In this document: piece by piece, positions 33,580 through 41,147 of the stretch
Layout: each line of letters starts with the position of its first letter
How positions within the stretch are numbered: the stretch's first letter is position 1
Source of the DNA: Spongiibacteraceae bacterium UBA5047
GTDB lineage: Bacteria > Pseudomonadota > Gammaproteobacteria > Pseudomonadales > Spongiibacteraceae
DNA length: 41,147 nucleotides
Assembly: GCA_002415025.1 (NCBI GenBank)
Contig: DIBR01000061.1
Coordinates: 321 to 41,467 of the forward strand
Direction of reading: 5' to 3'
Program-made: the position numbers and the translations under genes
Notes under the pieces: generated by a model
What the model saw: only the letters and a program-made list of their open reading frames with translations
Told to the model about the DNA's origin: nothing
Database searches by the model: none

Positions 33580-35259
33580 TTGCCGCTAAGCTCCCGCTCC
33601 AGCCCGCACCGTTATTCGCAACTCTGCACGAAGCTCAGTTCGCCGTTTAGACGCGCCAGCCAAGCCGGTTTGAAACCGCTGCTGCAGTTCGCCGCAGCGG
33701 TGGCTGTGCTGGCTGTGCTGGCTCCCATTGTGGTGGTGGTGATCAGCTGGGGTTCTGATCAAACGGAAATCTGGCAGCATCTGATTGCTACCCAGTTGTC
33801 GGACTTGCTGCGCAATACCCTTGTGCTACTGCTGGGCGTGGGTTTGCTGGTTAGCCTGCTCGGGGTCAGCCTCGCCTGGTTGGTGGTGATGTGTGAATTT
33901 CCGGGGCGTGCCCGCTTTGAATGGCTGCTGATGCTGCCAATGGCCGTGCCGGCTTACGTCCTCGCCTTTGTGGTGCTGGGCCTGTTTGATTTCAGCGGGC
34001 CCTTGCAGCAATTTCTCACGGCACGGTTTGGCTGGCCATTGCTCGACGTGCGCCATGAAATAACAGTGATCACCGTTTTGGCGCTGGTACTGTACCCCTA
34101 CGTGTACATGCTTGCCCGCAGTGCTTTTTTAGCGCAAAGCAGCGATACCATCGAAGCCGCGCGCAGTCTGGGTGCCAGTTCCTGGGGAGCCTTTTTCCGT
34201 GTTGCCTTGCCAATGGCGCGACCGGCGATCGTTGCGGGCATTTCGTTGGCGCTGATGGAAACGCTGGCAGATTTCGGTACCGTAGCGATATTTAATTACG
34301 ACACGTTCACCACTGCAATTTACAAGGCCTGGTTCGGGTTTTTCAGCCTGCAGGCAGCGGCTCAGCTGGCTTCGTTGCTGTTGTTTTTTGTCGCCCTCAC
34401 GCTGATCGGTGAAAAGCGCCTGCGCGGCAAGCGCCGCTTTGTTCAGGGTGGCAAGCTGCATCACCATTACCGCAGCCCGCTGCCGAAAACAGCCGCATGG
34501 ATGGTAAGCGCCTACTGTACCCTGGTGCTGACCCTGGCTTTTTTTCTGCCGGTCGGGCAAATGCTGATCTGGGCCTGGGAGCTGGGTGCCGCGCAACTGG
34601 ATGAGCGATTTCTGGCCTTGTTGTGGCACTCTCTCTGGCTGGCCTTGCAGGCGGCGCTGATAACGGTAGCACTGGCAACGCTGCTGGCATTCAGTCGCTG
34701 GCGGGCGTCAAACCGGCAGCGGGCTTTCTTTGATTTGGCGCAGCTTGGTTATGCACTGCCCGGTTCGGTATTGGCCGTGGGCATCGTGATCTCGTTTACC
34801 GCTCTGGAAAAGGGCGTTTTGTTTCCGCTGCAGTCGCTGTTGGGTATGGAGCCGCGATCCGTGTTGGTTGGAACGGTCTTTGTGCTGCTTGCCGCTTACT
34901 GGATTCGTTTTCTGGCTGTAGCCAGTGGTCCTATTGATGCGAGCCTGCTGCGCATCCGGCCATCCATACCGGATGCGGCCCGCACACTGGGAGCCCGCCC
35001 GCCTGAATTGTTGTGGCGCATTTACCTGCCAATGTTGCGGCCGGGCTTGCTGACGGCTGCCATTCTGGTGTTTGTTGATGTCATCAAGGAAATGCCCGCG
35101 ACTCTGCTGCTGCGCCCTTATGGTTGGGATACGCTGGCGGTGAGAATCTATGAAATGACCTCGGAGGGCGAATGGCAGCGTGCGGCACTGCCGGCAATCA
35201 CCATTGTGTTGCTCGGGCTGGCGCCGGTTATCATCAGTATCAAGCGCACCGTAAGGTAG
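33580..35259 (+). CDS. Ferric iron ABC transporter, fused permease
   Basis: Inner-membrane permease of FbpB type, 559 residues, with two homologous permease halves and roughly twelve hydrophobic segments. The two ATPase-coupling EAA loops are EAARSLGASSWGAFFRVALP (about 191-210) and DAARTLGARPPELLWRIYLP (about 464-483). The start is uncertain: a TTG immediately after the binding-protein stop gives the longest frame, but no clear ribosome site is seen and a TTG near 33669 is possible. No ATPase gene follows; the next gene is gcvH, so the transporter must borrow an ATPase encoded elsewhere. Confidence 0.9.
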   Translation: MPLSSRSSPHRYSQLCTKLSSPFRRASQAGLKPLLQFAAAVAVLAVLAPIVVVVISWGSDQTEIWQHLIATQLSDLLRNTLVLLLGVGLLVSLLGVSLAWLVVMCEFPGRARFEWLLMLPMAVPAYVLAFVVLGLFDFSGPLQQFLTARFGWPLLDVRHEITVITVLALVLYPYVYMLARSAFLAQSSDTIEAARSLGASSWGAFFRVALPMARPAIVAGISLALMETLADFGTVAIFNYDTFTTAIYKAWFGFFSLQAAAQLASLLLFFVALTLIGEKRLRGKRRFVQGGKLHHHYRSPLPKTAAWMVSAYCTLVLTLAFFLPVGQMLIWAWELGAAQLDERFLALLWHSLWLALQAALITVALATLLAFSRWRASNRQRAFFDLAQLGYALPGSVLAVGIVISFTALEKGVLFPLQSLLGMEPRSVLVGTVFVLLAAYWIRFLAVASGPIDASLLRIRPSIPDAARTLGARPPELLWRIYLPMLRPGLLTAAILVFVDVIKEMPATLLLRPYGWDTLAVRIYEMTSEGEWQRAALPAITIVLLGLAPVIISIKRTVR

Positions 35260-35364
35260 TTTTTATTTGCCGGAAGCAGCGTTAGAATGCGCCCATTAAT
35301 TGCTTGTCGACATATCAATCGAAACAACACGCCATCTCTACGGGCGGATCTATAGAGGATAACC

Positions 35365-35751
35365 ATGAGTAACTCACCGAGCGAACTGAAGTATGCCAGC
35401 AGTCACGAGTGGGCGCGCCTGGAAGATGACGGCACTGTGACCGTGGGTATTAGCGACCACGCACAGGATGCGCTGGGTGATGTTGTGTTTGTAGAGCTGC
35501 CCGAAGTGGGCAATAGCTACAGCGCCGGTGAAGAAATTGCCGTGGTGGAGTCGGTAAAAGCGGCCTCCGATATTTATGCCCCGCTGGCCGGCGAAGTGAT
35601 TGCAGTTAATGAAGCGCTGCAGGATTCTCCCGAGATCATCAATGAGTCGCCCTATGACGACGGCTGGTTTTTCAAGCTGCAGCCCAGCGAAGTGGGCGAG
35701 CTGGAGAATCTGCTCGACGCCGAGGCCTACGATGCCGAGTGCGAAGACTGA
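35365..35751 (+). CDS. gcvH: Glycine cleavage system H protein
   Basis: Lipoyl carrier that shuttles the aminomethyl group between the P, T and L proteins of glycine cleavage. The 128-residue product carries the lipoylation lysine K65 in AVVESVKAASDIYAPL, and the family start KYASSHEWARLEDDG. AGAGGA lies upstream. Neither gcvT nor gcvP is adjacent, and no glycine riboswitch is apparent in the 105-bp leader. Its mate genes must be outside this window. Confidence 0.96.
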   Translation: MSNSPSELKYASSHEWARLEDDGTVTVGISDHAQDALGDVVFVELPEVGNSYSAGEEIAVVESVKAASDIYAPLAGEVIAVNEALQDSPEIINESPYDDGWFFKLQPSEVGELENLLDAEAYDAECED

Positions 35752-35878
35752 TTGATTGCCGGCGGATATCCCGTTCGGCCTCCCTCCCTATCTGTCTTGT
35801 AATGGTTGCGCGGTGTAAAACCGTGCAGTCTCATCGCGTCAGTTAAAACAATAATTTCAATTCGTTGCTGAGATTGCT

Positions 35879-37906
35879 ATGAAACGCTTCCTGTTGCTGG
35901 CGCTGGGCGCCGGCCTGATTGCCATGCTTGGATACCAGTTCGTCAAACCCGAGCCGGTAGACCCCGATATTCGCCGGCAGGCTATGCGCGCCCAGTACTA
36001 TGCCAGTGTCGCCGGCAGCCCGGATTTTGCGGCTGGGCATCGCGAACCCTGCAGCGATCATCGCCTTGAGCGTCAGCCCCTGTTTGGGGGCTTGCATGTC
36101 CATACCGCCTACTCTACGGACGCTTACGCCTTCGACACGCGCGTTAGTCCTGCCGAGGCTTATCGCTATGCACGTGGCGGTTCCGTGTTGTTGCCGCCGT
36201 TAAATGCCGATGGTGTTGGCACGCGTTTGCTGCGCAATGAGCGAGCGCTGGATTTTATGGCAGTGACCGATCATGCCGAATATATGGGTGAGGGTAGTCT
36301 GTGTCTTGACCCCGGCCAGCAAGCCCACGGCACATTGGTGTGCAAGGTCTATCGCGGCGACCTCAGTCTGCCCGTGTCTGAAACCATGCAGCCCCTGATC
36401 CGGATGCTGAGCTTTATTATTTACGGGAAAGAGAGACCGGCATCGGTCTGCGCTGCCGACGGCAGTGCTTGCATCGAACGTAGCGGCGAGGTGTGGCGGG
36501 ACATCCAGCGCGCGGCAGAATCTGCCTACGATCGCAGCAGTGAGTGCGCCTTTACCAGCTTTGTGGGTTACGAATATTCGCTGGCCGAGAAATCGAGCAA
36601 CTTGCACCGCAATGTGATTTTCGCCAACGCCACCGTGCCGCCCCTGCCTCTCAGTTCCAAAGAAGCGCCGCAGCCGTCTCTGCTCTGGCAATGGTTGCGC
36701 GACTATTGCCTGGATGCCGGTGTGGGCTGCGATGCGCTGGCCATCCCGCACAACAGCAACTGGAGCAGCGGGCGTATGTTCTTTCCGGAGTACCCGGGCG
36801 CCGGCACGCCGGAAGAAAAACGGGTGGCGGCTGCCCTGCGTAAACGTATTGAACCCTTGGCGGAGGTTGTTCAGGTTAAAGGGGATTCGGAGTGTCGGCG
36901 CGGCTTGTATGGTGTTACCGGCAGCATTGACGAGCAGTGCGACTTTGAAAAATTGCGTCCGCCCGCAGAAATTGTTGAAGACTGTAAAGATGAGGTGGGT
37001 GAAGGCGGCATGATGCTCAAGGGCTGCCTGTCACGTTTTAGTTATACCCGGTATGGCTTGATACAGGGCCTGGCCGAACGCGACAAATTGGGCGTAAACC
37101 CCTTTGAATACGGGCTGGTCGCGGCGTCTGACAGCCACAACGGCACCGGCGGCGATGTTGACGAGCGCAAGTATGAGGGTGCTCACGGCATGGATTCCAC
37201 AGCGGAAAAGCGCCTGATCAAGGAGTACGACGTGCCCGGCGGCATTGCGACCGGTTCGCCCCTGCGCTACAACCCGGGCGGAGTTGCCGGTGTCTGGGCG
37301 GAAGAAAACAGCCGCGAATCCATTTTTGCTGCCCTGAAGCGGCGTGAAACCTTTGGCACCAGCGGGCCGCGTATCGTGCCACGCTTTTTTGGCGGTTGGG
37401 AAATTGCAGGTGACCTGTGCAGCAGCGGGGACCTCGTGCAACAGGGCTACGCTCAGGGCGTGCCAATGGGAGCGGTTATGCCGGCCAGGCCGGATACGGC
37501 CGGCGCACCGCAGTTTGTGCTGTCGGCCCTGCGCGACAGCGAGGGCAACCTGCTGCAGCGCTTGCAGGTTGTTAAAGGCGTGATGCGCGACGACGGGCAG
37601 ATGGAGGAAAGCGTGTATGACGTGGCCGGTCATGAGCCCGGCAAGGCCTCGGTGAATATTCAAACCTGCCGGCCCGAAGGCCCCGGCAGCACGAGCCTGT
37701 GCGCGCGCTGGCAAGATCCGGACTTTGACCCGGAGCGGGCCGCAGTTTATTACCTGCGGGTGCTGGAAAACCCGAGCTGTCGCTGGAGCAGCTGGCAGTG
37801 CCTGGATGTCGAGGGTGAAAAGCCGGCGGTATGCTCTGACCCCGATCTTGTCAAAACGATTCAGGAGCGGGCCTGGACCTCGCCGATCTGGTATTACCCG
37901 CTATGA
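35879..37906 (+). CDS. DUF3604 PHP-like exported protein
   Basis: 675-residue protein with an N-terminal hydrophobic segment (MKRFLLLALGAGLIAMLGYQF) that is a signal peptide or anchor. It matches DUF3604: the PHP-like metal motif GGLHVHTAYSTDAYAF (70-85), DFMAVTDHAEYMGE (125-138), CDALAIPHNSNWSSGRMF in the middle, and LVAASDSHNGTGG later. His/Asp spacing suggests a metal-dependent phosphoesterase-type fold, but I know of no proven substrate. The C-terminal third is rich in cysteine (CSSGD, CRPEGPG, NPSCRWSSWQC), consistent with an oxidising location outside the cytoplasm. The ribosome site is weak. Monocistronic, with no obvious functional link to neighbours. Confidence 0.85.
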   Translation: MKRFLLLALGAGLIAMLGYQFVKPEPVDPDIRRQAMRAQYYASVAGSPDFAAGHREPCSDHRLERQPLFGGLHVHTAYSTDAYAFDTRVSPAEAYRYARGGSVLLPPLNADGVGTRLLRNERALDFMAVTDHAEYMGEGSLCLDPGQQAHGTLVCKVYRGDLSLPVSETMQPLIRMLSFIIYGKERPASVCAADGSACIERSGEVWRDIQRAAESAYDRSSECAFTSFVGYEYSLAEKSSNLHRNVIFANATVPPLPLSSKEAPQPSLLWQWLRDYCLDAGVGCDALAIPHNSNWSSGRMFFPEYPGAGTPEEKRVAAALRKRIEPLAEVVQVKGDSECRRGLYGVTGSIDEQCDFEKLRPPAEIVEDCKDEVGEGGMMLKGCLSRFSYTRYGLIQGLAERDKLGVNPFEYGLVAASDSHNGTGGDVDERKYEGAHGMDSTAEKRLIKEYDVPGGIATGSPLRYNPGGVAGVWAEENSRESIFAALKRRETFGTSGPRIVPRFFGGWEIAGDLCSSGDLVQQGYAQGVPMGAVMPARPDTAGAPQFVLSALRDSEGNLLQRLQVVKGVMRDDGQMEESVYDVAGHEPGKASVNIQTCRPEGPGSTSLCARWQDPDFDPERAAVYYLRVLENPSCRWSSWQCLDVEGEKPAVCSDPDLVKTIQERAWTSPIWYYPL

Positions 37907-37921
37907 GTTTGATGCCGGCTT

Positions 37922-37945
37922 TTCGCCTGCACGACAGGCTCTTAC
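37922..37945 (-). repeat. REP-A copy after the DUF3604 gene
   Basis: Slightly decayed minus-oriented copy 15 bases after the stop. A plus-oriented partner lies at 38105-38128, so the pair brackets the REP-B composite between them. The 228-bp gap 37907-38134 holds only repeats. Confidence 0.65.
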
Positions 37946-37983
37946 AAGAGACTGGTCATGTATTTGTGGGAGATTCTATGTTC

Positions 37984-38073
37984 GTGTGCAAGTTTTTTCA
38001 CCGTAGGCCCGTATAAGCACAGCGTTGCGGGCGTCGCAGAACTGCCTGATACGCTGCGCTTAATCAGGCCTAC
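37984..38073. repeat. REP-B composite repeat, copy 2
   Basis: GTGTGCAAGTTTTTT, then a REP-B copy (38003-38032) and an inverse REP-B copy (38044-38073, GTAGGCCTGATTAAGCGCAG on the minus strand). The order and spacing of these parts match 15534-15620, about 22 kb away. Confidence 0.75.
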
Positions 38074-38104
38074 GAATCCTGTTCAGCAGCAACCACTCGC
38101 ACCT

Positions 38105-38128
38105 GTGGGGGCCTGCCGTGCAGGCGAA
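38105..38128 (+). repeat. REP-A copy before the HAD phosphatase 3' end
   Basis: GTGGGGGCCTGCC...GGCGAA, seven bases from the end of the convergent HAD gene. Confidence 0.65.
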
Positions 38129-38134
38129 TAAGCG

Positions 38135-38791
38135 CTAACTTCGCAGCGAAATCACCGGCCAGCCCAATCGTTCTGCTTCTGCCCTGAGCCGGTCGTCGGG
38201 GTCAACGGCAACGGGCTTATCTACCAGCCGTAGCAGCGGCAAGTCGTTGTGGGAATCGGAATAGAAGGTGCTTCCTTCCAGACTCAGGCCCTGTTTGGCA
38301 ACGCGCTCTTTTAACAAAGTCACCTTGCCTTCCTGAAAACACGGAGTGCCCGCAGGTTCACCGGTATAGCGGCCATCAACAATTTCCGCTTCCGAGCCAA
38401 TGATGTCAGGTATGCCAAGTGCCAGGGCGATCGGGCGGGTAATAAAGGTGTTGGTCGCGGTCATGATCATGCAGTGATCGCCGGCGCTTCTATGCTTTTG
38501 AATTAATGCGTCAGCCCGGGTCTGACGCATGGGCGCGATAAACTGCGCCATAAAGTCCCGGTGCAACTCGCTCAGCTCGTCCAGGGTGTAACGCGTTAAC
38601 GGAGCCAGCGCAAAGCGCAGGTAGGCGTTGATATCCAGCCCGCCGTCCTGATACTGCTGGTAAAAGCGGTCGTTCGCCTGACGAAATGCCTCGCCATCAA
38701 CCAGCTCACGCGCTACCAGAAACTCTCCCCAAGCGTGGTCGCTGTCACCGTTGAGCAGGGTGTTGTCGAGGTCAAAAATTGCCAAAGCCAC
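38135..38791 (-). CDS. HAD-IB family phosphatase (PA0335-like)
   Basis: Cytosolic phosphatase of 218 residues. The nucleophile motif is IFDLDNTLLNGDSD (D7, D9 from the GTG start). MIMTATN provides motif II, KVTLLK the lysine, and YSDSHNDLPLL the metal-binding motif IV. The family also includes SerB-type enzymes. The neighbours rppH and ptsP match the Pseudomonas locus PA0335-0337, whose HAD member has been reported, as I recall, to be a histidinol-phosphatase. The GTG at 38791 (MALAIFDLDNTLL) is preferred over an ATG 13 codons upstream because it matches the usual family start; neither has a strong ribosome site. Confidence 0.87.
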   Translation of the reverse strand: MALAIFDLDNTLLNGDSDHAWGEFLVARELVDGEAFRQANDRFYQQYQDGGLDINAYLRFALAPLTRYTLDELSELHRDFMAQFIAPMRQTRADALIQKHRSAGDHCMIMTATNTFITRPIALALGIPDIIGSEAEIVDGRYTGEPAGTPCFQEGKVTLLKERVAKQGLSLEGSTFYSDSHNDLPLLRLVDKPVAVDPDDRLRAEAERLGWPVISLRS

Positions 38792-38976
38792 CGGATATTG
38801 CCACCAAATTAAAAATCGGGGCGCTAGCATAGCCGGTGACAGTCAAATTTTCACGGTACTTGTTAGCCCGGTTGTGATGACGCCTGTTTCTGATGATTCC
38901 CAGCACGGGTTATTTGTGGAACAATAAATTTTCTGCACTAACAATACATTACGCAAAAAATGACGAGAGACGGCGA

Positions 38977-39489
38977 GTGATAGACGCGGAAGGATTCAGA
39001 CCCAATGTAGGCATGATACTGGCTGATGGCCGGGGTCGTGTGCTGTGGGCGCGTCGTGCCGGGCAGGATGCCTGGCAGTTTCCTCAGGGCGGCATCAAAC
39101 CCAACGAGAGCCCCGAGCAGGCACTGTTTCGCGAGCTTGAGGAAGAGGTTGGGCTTTATCCCGGGCATGTACGCGTACTTGCCTCAACGCGGGGTTGGCT
39201 GCGTTATCGCCTGCCCCAGCGGTTGGTGAGGAACGGCGGCAAGGGGCCGGTATGCATCGGTCAAAAGCAGAAGTGGTTTTTGCTTGAGTTTCTCGGTGAC
39301 GATGCAGCGGTCAATCTCGGTGTTGACCCGAAGCGACCGGAATTTGATGGCTGGGAGTGGGTGAGTTACTGGTACCCGGTGAACCAGGTGGTCGCTTTCA
39401 AATGTGAGGTGTATCGGCGCGCCATGAAAGAGTTGTGCCCCCGGCATAGCCGGCTGGTTGCCGACAATCTTGCGCAGAGGGCAGGCTGA
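38977..39489 (+). CDS. rppH: RNA pyrophosphohydrolase
   Basis: Nudix hydrolase that removes pyrophosphate from the 5' end of mRNAs and triggers RNase E decay. The 170-residue product starts at GTG (MIDAEGFRPNVGMILADG), as in E. coli RppH; the in-frame extension to 38893 has no family match. The Nudix box GGIKPNESPEQALFRELEEEVGL is complete at about 41-63, followed by STRGWLRYRLPQRLV and VCIGQKQKWFLLE, which are RppH hallmarks. It ends in contact with ptsP, so the two are cotranscribed. The promoter should lie in the 185-bp divergent gap with the HAD gene. Confidence 0.96.
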   Translation: MIDAEGFRPNVGMILADGRGRVLWARRAGQDAWQFPQGGIKPNESPEQALFRELEEEVGLYPGHVRVLASTRGWLRYRLPQRLVRNGGKGPVCIGQKQKWFLLEFLGDDAAVNLGVDPKRPEFDGWEWVSYWYPVNQVVAFKCEVYRRAMKELCPRHSRLVADNLAQRAG

Positions 39490-41147
39490 TGATGCTCGAC
39501 GCGCTCAGGCGCATAGTTCAGGCCGTTAACAGTGCCGACGATTTGCAGTCGGCGCTGGAAATCATGGTCCAGCGCATCAGTCAGGTAATGGGCGTTGAGG
39601 TCTGCACGGTTTATCTGAAAGACAATGAGAGTGGCCGCCTGGTGATGATGGCAAACCAGGGCTTCAACCCTGACCTGATCGGGGTTGCCAGTCTCGCTAT
39701 GGATGAAGGGCTTGTGGGTGTGGTTGCCCGCCGTGAAGAGCCGCTCAACCTGGACAATGCCGATAACCACCCCAGTTATTTCTATCTCGAAGGCATTGGT
39801 GAGGAGCTGTACCACTCCTTCCTTGGTGTGCCCATTATTCACCAGCGCCGCTTGCTGGGTGTATTGGTGGTTCAGCAGAAAGACAGCCGCCGCTTCGACG
39901 AGGACGAAGAAGCCTTTCTGGTCACCATGTCCGCCCAGCTGGCCGGGGTGCTGGCCCACGCCAAGGCAACAGGGGCCATTGGTGGTCGCGAGAGTCGCAA
40001 TCGCGATAAAAGCCGCAGCGCGCAGTTCAGTGGTATTGCCGGGGCGCCCGGCATTGCCATGGGTACCGCCATGCTGGTTATCCCCGAGGCCGACCTCTAC
40101 GCGGTGCCCAGCCGTCCCTGTGAGGACGTCGATACCGAAGTGGCGTTTTTCTTCCAGTGCCTGCAGGCCGTGCGCGAAGATATTACCGACATCAAGACAC
40201 GCTTGCAGGACAGGCTGGCCAAGGAAGAGCAGGCGCTGTTTGACGTGTATTTGAGTATGCTTGATGACCGCGCACTGGGTATCGAGATTGAAAGCCGGAT
40301 TCGGGAGGGAGAGTGGGCGCAGGGCGCATTGGCGCAGGTAGTGATTACCCATGTACGCACCTTTGAAAGCATGGAAGATGCTTATCTCAAAGAGCGGGCG
40401 ACAGACGTTAAGGATTTGGGTAGGCGAGTGCTCGCCTACCTGCAAACAGCCAATGTTCGTGAGGTGGAGTACCCCGAGCGAACCATTTTGGTCGGTGAAG
40501 AATTAACGGCGTCAGTACTGGCCGAGGTTCCCAGAGAGAAGCTGGCGGGGCTGGTCAGTGTGCGTGGCTCGAGTAACTCTCATGTGGCCATTCTGGCGCG
40601 GGCCATGGGCGTACCCACCATTATGGGGGCGGTAGATTTACCCTTCACGCAGGTAGAGGGCGCCAACCTGGTAGTGGACGGCTACAGCGGTATTGTTCAC
40701 TACAACCCTGCGCCTGAACTGTATGCCCGGTTTGAAGCGATTTACGAAGAACAGCAGGAGCTGAGCAAGGGGCTTGAGGCGCTGCGCGATGTGCCCTGCG
40801 AAACCAGCGATGGCCGTCGTATACCGTTGTGGGTTAATACCGGGTTGATGGTGGATGTTGCAAAATCACTGGATCACGGTGCAGAAGGTGTGGGTTTGTA
40901 TCGCACCGAAATCCCCTTTTTGCTGCGCGAGCGATTCCCCAGTGAGGAAGAGCAGCGCATAATTTATCGCGAGCAGCTGCAAGCCTTTTCGCCGCTGCCG
41001 GTCACAATGCGTACGCTGGATATTGGCGGTGACAAATCGCTGCCGTATTTTCCGATTGAGGAAGAGAACCCTTTTCTGGGCTGGCGCGGTATTCGCGTGA
41101 CGCTGGATCACCCGGAGATATTTCTGGTGCAGGTGCGCGCCATGCTC
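39489..41147 (+). CDS. ptsP: PTS(Ntr) enzyme I, 5' part
   Basis: First phosphotransferase of the nitrogen-related PTS: autophosphorylates with phosphoenolpyruvate and passes phosphate to NPr. The visible 553 residues comprise a GAF domain (about 1-160; VCTVYLKDNESG, PLNLDNADNHPSY, FLGVPIIHQRRLLGVLVVQQ), the enzyme I N-terminal domain, the phospho-histidine H365 in SSNSHVAILARAMGVP, and the start of the PEP-binding barrel (GVGLYRTEIPFL, TLDIGGDKSLPYF). The window cuts it off; a full protein would be about 750 residues. The start is either the ATG overlapping the rppH stop or the next ATG at 39492, which better matches Pseudomonas PtsP (MLNTLRKIVQ). Confidence 0.95.
   Translation, partial: MMLDALRRIVQAVNSADDLQSALEIMVQRISQVMGVEVCTVYLKDNESGRLVMMANQGFNPDLIGVASLAMDEGLVGVVARREEPLNLDNADNHPSYFYLEGIGEELYHSFLGVPIIHQRRLLGVLVVQQKDSRRFDEDEEAFLVTMSAQLAGVLAHAKATGAIGGRESRNRDKSRSAQFSGIAGAPGIAMGTAMLVIPEADLYAVPSRPCEDVDTEVAFFFQCLQAVREDITDIKTRLQDRLAKEEQALFDVYLSMLDDRALGIEIESRIREGEWAQGALAQVVITHVRTFESMEDAYLKERATDVKDLGRRVLAYLQTANVREVEYPERTILVGEELTASVLAEVPREKLAGLVSVRGSSNSHVAILARAMGVPTIMGAVDLPFTQVEGANLVVDGYSGIVHYNPAPELYARFEAIYEEQQELSKGLEALRDVPCETSDGRRIPLWVNTGLMVDVAKSLDHGAEGVGLYRTEIPFLLRERFPSEEEQRIIYREQLQAFSPLPVTMRTLDIGGDKSLPYFPIEEENPFLGWRGIRVTLDHPEIFLVQVRAML

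Noticed and set aside
35260..35364. Glycine riboswitch before gcvH
   Set aside because: The 105-bp leader shows no tandem aptamer-like pattern and is too short for one.
1435..38128. CRISPR array, given the many similar short repeats
   Set aside because: The repeats are palindromic, in both orientations, widely scattered and without regular spacers; they are REP-like.
39366..40445. Long open frame (359 codons) on the minus strand opposite ptsP
   Set aside because: Antisense to the GAF and enzyme I domains of ptsP, no ribosome site or family match.

Overview
The window comes from a gammaproteobacterium whose chromosome resembles the Pseudomonas / Cellvibrionales type. The evidence is gene order: tkt-epd-pgk-fba, serA beside a D-2-hydroxyglutarate dehydrogenase, rpiA divergent from ilvA, the zapA / 6S RNA / 5-formyl-THF cyclo-ligase block, UPF0149-pepP-ubiH-ubiI, and HAD phosphatase / rppH / ptsP. 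Several of these neighbourhoods match ones I know from Pseudomonas. The genus cannot be fixed from sequence reading alone. Most of the window is ordinary GC-rich core metabolism.

Layout. (1) About 1-3.8 kb, minus strand: a SAM-cycle operon sahR-metK-ahcY, led by a regulator whose effector domain is a methyltransferase fold and whose promoter carries a 20-bp palindrome. (2) 4.0-10.4 kb, plus strand: transketolase, erythrose-4-phosphate dehydrogenase, phosphoglycerate kinase, class II aldolase and an alpha/beta hydrolase. (3) 10.6-15.4 kb: a YbiT-type ABC-F protein, then a small unknown gene and serA (minus), divergent from D-2-hydroxyglutarate dehydrogenase (plus), an enzyme that consumes a SerA by-product. 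(4) 15.8-16.7 kb: a crotonase-family protein lacking both classical catalytic glutamates. (5) 17.0-23.2 kb: an accessory cassette of four tightly packed plus-strand genes, all predicted exported, with visibly more AT-rich and less biased codon use than the flanks. It encodes a propeller/Ig/PKD protein, a carboxypeptidase-regulatory-like lipoprotein, a zinc phospholipase C / S1-P1 nuclease-like protein with a propeller-like tail, and a second carboxypeptidase-regulatory-like protein. This is the best candidate for an undescribed system. (6) 23.2-28.5 kb: rpiA, ilvA, cyclo-ligase, 6S RNA, a DUF1499 lipoprotein, zapA, a short coiled-coil protein and a UPF0149 protein. (7) 28.6-35.3 kb: pepP-ubiH-ubiI, then a Fur-box-controlled ferric-iron ABC binding protein and fused permease with no ATPase gene beside them. 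(8) 35.4-41.1 kb: a stand-alone gcvH, a DUF3604 PHP-like protein, a HAD phosphatase, rppH and the 5' part of ptsP, which runs off the end.

Intergenic spaces are littered with two families of short REP-like palindromes. Family A starts GTAGGAGCC and ends GGCGAA; family B has a GTAGGCC head and a TAAGCGCAGCG core. Family A often forms head-to-head pairs that would fold into long hairpins, including inside the metK-ahcY and pgk-fba spacers. Neither family is seen inside the 17-23 kb cassette. No RAYT transposase, insertion sequence, tRNA, rRNA or CRISPR array was seen.
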